DNA of 24,168 nucleotides from a virus, in the IMG/VR virus record IMGVR_UViG_3300042352_000176, positions 1-24,168 of that record; one strand, given 5' to 3'. Below the pieces are notes generated by a model. It ran no database searches. It saw only the letters and a program-made list of their open reading frames with translations, and was not told the DNA's origin. The position numbers were made by a program, and so were the translations under genes. Below, piece after piece: positions 19,489 through 24,168 of this stretch (the stretch's first letter is position 1; each line of letters begins with the position of its first letter).

Positions 19489-19517
19489 CGGAAATAACCA
19501 TATGTATGTCAGTCGTA

Positions 19518-19976
19518 CTAGTTCATAGGGACAACAGTTGCTTCTTCAACTGCTGCAGTAGGTTCAGCCTTAGCTTCTTCCTTCTTGCCTAATAATACCT
19601 CAAGTAAGATTGGGAAATAGTCATCAGTTTCAATGCTAAATAACTCCTCAACCTTTAATTTAGGTACAGCTATTGTTTTTTCAATAGACTCCAATTCTTG
19701 GATTCTCTTAATAAGTTCTTCCTGATTTTCAGGAGCCACTACATAAGATTCACCTTCTTGATTACCTAATTCTTTAAAGATTTCAAGACGTGCTTCTTCA
19801 TAAGACTTAACTTCTTCAGCTACAGCCTTGTTTAACTCAGTGTTTAACAAGTACTTAGCTCTGATGCTTAGCTTGTGAGATAACACACCTTTGCTTCTTT
19901 CGCCAGTCTCTCTGTTAAGTAGACGGCCATTTAATTCTTCAAATAGTGTTACAATTTGACCTAACGTTAGTTTCAT
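19518..19976 (-). CDS. Hypothetical acidic helical phage protein (152 aa)
   Basis: A 152-aa acidic, helical protein beginning MKLTLGQIVTLFEELNGRLL and ending in a Glu/Ala-rich tail (EEAKAEPTAAVEEATVVPMN). The layout resembles DUF1617-type tail-region proteins of other phages, but I cannot confirm it. It is a monocistronic unit with a perfect promoter upstream and a perfect terminator downstream, a sign of independent, probably strong expression. Confidence 0.65.
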   Translation of the reverse strand: MKLTLGQIVTLFEELNGRLLNRETGERSKGVLSHKLSIRAKYLLNTELNKAVAEEVKSYEEARLEIFKELGNQEGESYVVAPENQEELIKRIQELESIEKTIAVPKLKVEELFSIETDDYFPILLEVLLGKKEEAKAEPTAAVEEATVVPMN

Positions 19977-19995
19977 AGAAATATATATTTGTTTA

Positions 19996-20027
19996 CAAAG
20001 TTATAGTACTACAAAGATTGTACCAAA
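19996..20027 (-). promoter_or_regulatory. Bacteroidota-type promoter (TTTG-N20-TAACTTTG)
   Basis: On the minus strand TTTG (20027-20024) and TAACTTTG (20003-19996) are separated by 20 nt. The leader to the ATG at 19976 is about 12-15 nt and A-rich. It is the clearest minus-strand promoter in the window. Confidence 0.8.
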
Positions 20028-20030
20028 TTT

Positions 20031-20195
20031 TTACCACTTTTTTTCATTACACCCATGCCCATCTAGGCTATATATAATTTTCATGATTGGACAACCGCAT
20101 TTTTCGCAAATCATCCCATGAGATGTGTCAATATTATGCTCACATTTTAAACATATTTCAAGCCTTTCTTGAGCTAATTCTACTATATCTTTCAT
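20031..20195 (-). CDS. Small zinc-ribbon protein (54 aa)
   Basis: A 54-aa protein. RLEICLKCEHNID (11-23) and MICEKCGCPIM (28-38) supply two CxxC pairs, plus Cys35 and Cys49, typical of small zinc ribbons found beside tail or structural genes in many phages. It starts 1 nt after the stop of the 301-aa gene, so the two are co-translated. It ends 4 nt before the next promoter's -33 box. No function is known to me. Confidence 0.7.
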   Translation of the reverse strand: MKDIVELAQERLEICLKCEHNIDTSHGMICEKCGCPIMKIIYSLDGHGCNEKKW

Positions 20196-20196
20196 A

Positions 20197-21102
20197 TTAA
20201 AATAATACTACAGGAGGATTTAATTGATTTGTTTCATATCCAAATATTGCTACATAAACTCCAAAACCACTGTTTACTTTAAAAGATACATAAAACTGGT
20301 TTGAGCCTGTTGCGTTTTTAATACTAGCCATTGAAAGAGAGCCGTTTATATAAACACCTTGACTTTCATATCTTAATTGAGATGTAGATTTTTTTGTACC
20401 ACCAATAAACCACGTAGCAGCTATTACTAAAAAAGTTATTATAAAATCCCAAATACCACGGTCAACTTCCTCTTCACTATCTGCATCTGCTACTAAATAA
20501 AGTCCTGTTCCTGTACCAACAATAGCCTCTCCAATAATAACATTATCTCTTGTTTCATCAGAAAGCCTTTTAACGTCTACTATTTGATGAATTTTAATGT
20601 CTTCAACTTGGTATGAACCTAAGTTATTAAAAAACAAATACCCATCAGAAATATATGGTTGCGGATATGATGCATTTGGAGTTGGATAACAAAGTCCAAC
20701 TTGAGATATAGAATAAACTTGAAATTGGTTATTTGTGTATGTATTTTCTTGCATACAAAACCTTCCTACATATCCATAGGAATTTTGAAGAACAGTATAT
20801 GTTCCTCCATCTGTTCCTATATAATTAAAATATGCACCAGTTGCCCCAGGGATACTACTTCTTGTTACATCATATTGATAATACTGAGGTCTTGGTTTAG
20901 AGAATATACCATCTCTTATATTTTCATATGTTATAATTCTATTATTTGGGTACGAACTTATCCCTGCACTTTCATTGTCTACATAATAATATGTATTCAA
21001 CTCTTCTTTTGTGACTAATTTATTAGTGCTTGCTGGTATTGTTGAAGATTTTCTTTGTAAACCCAAAGCATTTAATCCTCTCATTGTAGCTGCTGTACCC
21101 AT
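20197..21102 (-). CDS. Tail-associated hypothetical protein (301 aa)
   Basis: A 301-aa protein downstream of the tail fibre and coupled by TAATG. The N-terminal part (TNKLVTKEELNTYYYVD, then NNRIITYENI) is typical, as I recall, of Bacteroidota phage tail/adhesin proteins. The middle is Tyr/Gly/Ser-rich beta structure (~70-200). A hydrophobic stretch, IWDFIITFLVIAATWFIGG (about 221-239), could be a membrane span or buried strand pair. The last 60 residues are again beta-rich. It could be a fibre accessory or host-contact protein. The hydrophobic stretch is odd for a virion protein. Confidence 0.6.
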   Translation of the reverse strand: MGTAATMRGLNALGLQRKSSTIPASTNKLVTKEELNTYYYVDNESAGISSYPNNRIITYENIRDGIFSKPRPQYYQYDVTRSSIPGATGAYFNYIGTDGGTYTVLQNSYGYVGRFCMQENTYTNNQFQVYSISQVGLCYPTPNASYPQPYISDGYLFFNNLGSYQVEDIKIHQIVDVKRLSDETRDNVIIGEAIVGTGTGLYLVADADSEEEVDRGIWDFIITFLVIAATWFIGGTKKSTSQLRYESQGVYINGSLSMASIKNATGSNQFYVSFKVNSGFGVYVAIFGYETNQLNPPVVLF

Positions 21103-23816
21103 TATAATGTGCTTTTTAGTCTTTCTTCTAATTCTTTAACTCTTCTTTCTAAAGATGCAATCTTTAAAGTATGAACATCCATATAGTTTACAGTTAGTAC
21201 ATCTTTACCTTCTACAGCATCTGGTATAACTGATTGCACTTGCTGTGCAGAATAACCATATCTTACTATATCACTTCCGTGTCTAGTAAATTTAATCACA
21301 TCAATACCAAGCCCACTAATATCTGGATTAGTCTCGGTTACATTTTTGTATCTAATATCTGATGCTTCAAAGAATGCGTTAGCAGTAAGATGTCCTGATG
21401 TATTTAATGACATTAATATATTAGCAGCATTAGCACTATACCATCTATATGAATTTGCTTGTGTTGCCATTCCAACATTAGCCATATCAACAATTTCAAC
21501 TAATCCATTACCAGATAATGTGCCATTCCCATTAAATCTATATTTATTTACACGTATGCTATTGCTGTTAATAAAGACAGCCTCGCTGTTTGCGGCAACA
21601 AGGCACAATTCCCCTGTAGCGTAATTACCTATTGAAGCATTAAAACCACCTGTAGGATACATTCTAAAAGATGTAGAATTCGTTTCTCCTGTTGCCTGAA
21701 GTTGTATATAAGGTTCTACAGAAAGAACATGCAATGGCAAATTATTCCCCCCACTATTAATAGTAAGTCTACCACTCATGCTGTCGCCACTTCTAACAAC
21801 CCAGCCTCCATAGTTCCCTAAATCATTTGTAAATTGACTTAATGCCGTTGGTCTTCCAGACACATTACCCCAAGCAACACCACCTGCTGTATAAGAACCT
21901 ATATTAGAAGATGTTATTATTGATGTCCAACCATTCCAAGTTGAGTCAATACCATTTCTAAATCTAAGGCCAGGGGCTCCACTTGCGTTAACACCTGTTT
22001 CATTAATAAATGCTAATTGATATGAAGAGTCTCCAGTAGAAGCTACAGTACCATCCCAAGGAGAATAAGTCATTACACCTGCATAATTTCCTGTTGCACC
22101 TGTAATAGAGTTTGCATTTGCAAAATCAAACCTAATTGCTCTTACAGTACCATTAGGTAATTTACTGCCTGCTAATCTATCTCCATCAGGAGATGACAAA
22201 AAAGTTGATATTGTAGCTGATGTAGCTGACGTCGCTGTCGCAGCATTACCACTAATATTTACTTGGTCTCCTGTATTTGTTCCTGAAGAAGTACCACTAT
22301 GTGAACCACTAAAATTAGCTGCAGATATATTTCCACTTGTCCATATACCAGAACCTATTGCTGCGGTAGTAACACCTGCTTGCATCAACAATAACTGATG
22401 ATTTAACCCTGCTTTTGATTGCGGATTATTACCTGCGCCTCCGTAGTCTGGATTATATGACCAAGCTAGTCCGTAAAGATTTCCTATATTATTTGAAGCA
22501 CCTCCATCTGCTAAAACATAAGCAGCACCCATAGCAAATATTGCTTGAGTCTGTGCAGCATCATAAACACCTACAAGCCCCTTCCTTCCATTACTAAAAA
22601 CTATATTTTGTGCTGTAGAATTTCCTCTATTTGTAACAGTAGCTAATGTGTCAGTGTATGCTGTTAAAAATGAACCATAGTTTCCTAAGTCATTTGTAAA
22701 GTCAGATAATTTAGTTGGTCTACTAGTAATGCTAGTCCATGCTAATGATGTTACAATTGTATCAGGTGGTATTACCCATGTACCATCCTCTCTTAAATAA
22801 CGAGTAGTTGAAGAGCCTCCTGGGTTTGGCACTAAGCCTGCAACCGTTCTGGTAAAATTATTATAAGTTGTATTTACTGAGCTAATTACACCATTTGCAT
22901 CTATTGATACATTTGTGCCTGCGCTAAATGACGCTCTAGCTCTAGCTGTAGTAAAGTATAAACTACCAACAGCTTCGGTAACTTGAGATGTATTATAATC
23001 CCCAGCATTAGCTACAACAACACCTTGTCTACCATATACAGAAATAACAGATGAACTATTATCAATTTTAATCCAACCAGCTGCTGTTTTAACAGCTAAG
23101 TCATTAACATTCCAAGTAGTAATTCCACCTAAATTAGTTGAACCAGCTACGGAAACCCTCCATGTAAATCCAGTAGTAGTAGTGCCTGATATATTAGGAG
23201 TATTGGTATTTGCATTCCAATCACCTTGTATGTTTACTCCACCAGTCACAGCAGAATCAACATAAGATTTTACTGCTGCTTGCGTTGGATATAACGTACT
23301 AGAGTTTCCTAAAGCAGCATTATTTGATTTGTTAGACGCAATTTCATAACCTGCAGATGCATGGTTCCCCCATCCAAATGCAGCATCCCAATCGCTTATC
23401 TTAGTTGTAGTAATAGCCTTTACATGAGATGGGACTGTGGGGTCTGTCTCTGTAAATGATGTAAGGTATCCAGCTAAAGCATGATTACCCCATCCAAACG
23501 CAGTATTCCAATTTGCTGAATTATTTGTAATAGAAGCTCCCCAGCCAGTACCACTTGATAAAGCGATACCTGCTGACGGATATACCATAGAATCTATAGT
23601 CCAACTTCTATTTGCTGAAAGGTCGTAAGTAACCCCATTAATAGTCAAAGTTCTAGATTGTAGAACCTGACCACTATTCTGAGCGTCTACGTATTCTTTT
23701 GTAGCTACTTCTTTATTGACAAAAATAGACAAACTAGCAGGTAACGAAATGTTACCTATATTATCGTATGAAACTAAATTCCTGAGAAAACCAGTATCTA
23801 TTGCTTTTAAACTCAT
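21102..23816 (-). CDS. Tail fibre with C-terminal S74 intramolecular chaperone
   Basis: A 904-aa fibre. The N-terminus (MSLKAIDTGFLRNLV, then VATKEYVDAQ) is typical of fibres that attach to a baseplate or tail. Repeats are visible: WNTAFGWGNHALAGY (103-117) and WDAAFGWGNHASAGY (143-157), and two copies of an RPT-LS-FTNDLGNYG block. The C-terminal ~86 residues form a peptidase S74 chaperone domain: SDIRYK (819-824) with the Ser819/Lys824 dyad, YGYSAQQV and a closing coiled coil (IASLERRVKELEERLKSTL). In this family the domain helps trimer folding and then cuts itself off at the Ser. The fibre therefore likely matures to about 818 residues. It binds the host surface, and the middle region is the probable specificity determinant. 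Confidence 0.85.
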   Translation of the reverse strand: MSLKAIDTGFLRNLVSYDNIGNISLPASLSIFVNKEVATKEYVDAQNSGQVLQSRTLTINGVTYDLSANRSWTIDSMVYPSAGIALSSGTGWGASITNNSANWNTAFGWGNHALAGYLTSFTETDPTVPSHVKAITTTKISDWDAAFGWGNHASAGYEIASNKSNNAALGNSSTLYPTQAAVKSYVDSAVTGGVNIQGDWNANTNTPNISGTTTTGFTWRVSVAGSTNLGGITTWNVNDLAVKTAAGWIKIDNSSSVISVYGRQGVVVANAGDYNTSQVTEAVGSLYFTTARARASFSAGTNVSIDANGVISSVNTTYNNFTRTVAGLVPNPGGSSTTRYLREDGTWVIPPDTIVTSLAWTSITSRPTKLSDFTNDLGNYGSFLTAYTDTLATVTNRGNSTAQNIVFSNGRKGLVGVYDAAQTQAIFAMGAAYVLADGGASNNIGNLYGLAWSYNPDYGGAGNNPQSKAGLNHQLLLMQAGVTTAAIGSGIWTSGNISAANFSGSHSGTSSGTNTGDQVNISGNAATATSATSATISTFLSSPDGDRLAGSKLPNGTVRAIRFDFANANSITGATGNYAGVMTYSPWDGTVASTGDSSYQLAFINETGVNASGAPGLRFRNGIDSTWNGWTSIITSSNIGSYTAGGVAWGNVSGRPTALSQFTNDLGNYGGWVVRSGDSMSGRLTINSGGNNLPLHVLSVEPYIQLQATGETNSTSFRMYPTGGFNASIGNYATGELCLVAANSEAVFINSNSIRVNKYRFNGNGTLSGNGLVEIVDMANVGMATQANSYRWYSANAANILMSLNTSGHLTANAFFEASDIRYKNVTETNPDISGLGIDVIKFTRHGSDIVRYGYSAQQVQSVIPDAVEGKDVLTVNYMDVHTLKIASLERRVKELEERLKSTL

Positions 23817-23831
23817 TGCTTACTATTTAAG

Positions 23832-23839
23832 CAAAGATA
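23832..23839 (-). promoter_or_regulatory. Possible promoter -7 box (TATCTTTG) before the fibre gene
   Basis: On the minus strand TATCTTTG (23839-23832) fits TAnnTTTG and lies 15 nt before the fibre ATG. No TTTG was found at the right distance upstream; the nearest is 26 nt away. It is a weak candidate for a separate fibre transcript. Confidence 0.4.
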
Positions 23840-24166
23840 CTAACAATCTACTACGTTCTCAGCTCCAAATAATCCTACTAATTTATCTTTAAGCTTAGCA
23901 TAGCCGAATTCAAAGATAGTCTCGTCTTCTAAAGGAGTCAAGTCAGGAACTGTAGCTGTGTATGTTTCTTCCACATCTTGCATTTCCCAAGTAGAACTTG
24001 CAGGAGTTATAACCTCTCCCTCTGAATCTAAAACAGCGTCTGTTACTACTTCTACATTTCTTTGTACTGTTCTTGTAGCTTCTACTTCTTTAGTCATAGC
24101 AACCCATAGGTTATCACCTACTTGTTGGTTACGAGCCTGGCCGCCAGTAGAAGGGGTCGGATACAT
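23840..24166 (-). CDS. Hypothetical protein, probably 5'-truncated by the window edge
   Basis: 108 residues are visible, ending in TAG. The chain is acidic with Val/Thr-rich strands (ATRTVQRNVEVVTDAVLDSE) and a helical end. The frame is open to the window edge, so the ATG at 24166 may be internal. Position upstream of the fibre suggests a tail-region protein. No family recognised. Confidence 0.55.
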   Translation of the reverse strand: MYPTPSTGGQARNQQVGDNLWVAMTKEVEATRTVQRNVEVVTDAVLDSEGEVITPASSTWEMQDVEETYTATVPDLTPLEDETIFEFGYAKLKDKLVGLFGAENVVDC

Positions 24167-24168
24167 CA

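Noticed and set aside
20701-21018. Plus-strand Ile/Cys-rich frame inside the tail-associated gene
   Set aside because: Shadow of Tyr/Asn-rich coding on the other strand; no domain and no neighbours on that strand.
21102-23816. Diversity-generating retroelement acting on the fibre
   Set aside because: No reverse transcriptase or template-repeat pair was found in this window.
1-24168. Temperate lifestyle signals (integrase, repressor, att sites) and tRNA genes
   Set aside because: None were recognised on either strand; absence here does not rule them out elsewhere in the genome.

Overview
This window reads as part of an AT-rich, tightly packed tailed-phage genome whose host is most likely a member of the Bacteroidota (Flavobacteriia/Cytophagia-like). 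Three lines of evidence support this. (1) Intergenic gaps carry TTTG-N19/20-TAnnTTTG promoters, the Bacteroidota primary-sigma consensus, while Shine-Dalgarno sequences are absent. (2) A phage-encoded lipoprotein ends in a domain that looks like a type IX secretion (T9SS) C-terminal sorting domain. (3) The replication protein has a BT4734/VirE-N-like primase domain. Genes overlap by TAATG or ATGA almost throughout. No integrase, repressor, tRNA, CRISPR array or insertion sequence was seen. TAG, TGA and TAA all act as ordinary stops.

Plus strand, 4-11816 (early/replication arm). An Ntn-type class II glutamine amidotransferase with a zinc-finger tail comes first, behind a perfect promoter. A run of small unknown proteins follows, then a winged-helix initiator candidate. 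The 3' end of the initiator gene carries four 22-23 bp C-rich iterons and four AATAATACA repeats, a layout very like lambda O/ori. Next is a 600-aa primase-helicase fusion. After it come a stand-alone DnaA-domain-IV-like protein, a cluster of tiny membrane/lipoprotein genes, a DUF3310 protein, an ERF annealing protein paired with a PD-(D/E)XK exonuclease, a small SSB-like protein, a terminator, a RusA-like resolvase and a second PD-(D/E)XK nuclease.

Minus strand, 24168-11818 (late arm, converging on the early arm with a 1-nt gap). Transcription runs from a tail-fibre region (904-aa fibre with an S74 intramolecular chaperone, a 301-aa companion, a small zinc-ribbon protein) through a promoter/terminator pair. 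It then enters an unusual envelope module: two CsgG-like curli-channel-type proteins, a secreted protein with cohesin- and dockerin-like segments, a lipoprotein with a T9SS-like C-terminal domain, three small membrane or basic proteins, and a secreted protein with a Ser/Glu/Lys-rich linker and a beta-barrel-like end. It finishes in a lysis cassette (membrane-anchored periplasmic protein, holin candidates, GH19 endolysin).

The most notable item is the envelope module at 13977-19444. At least five consecutive or near-consecutive products carry export signals, and their domains (CsgG, cohesin/dockerin, T9SS sorting domain, barrel) belong to bacterial surface-secretion systems rather than virions. 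I infer a phage-encoded outer-membrane secretion, surface-remodelling or outer-membrane lysis system. The second is the putative origin, where the initiator's reading frame is broken at a C-tract and then stays open in the same frame up to the helicase start.
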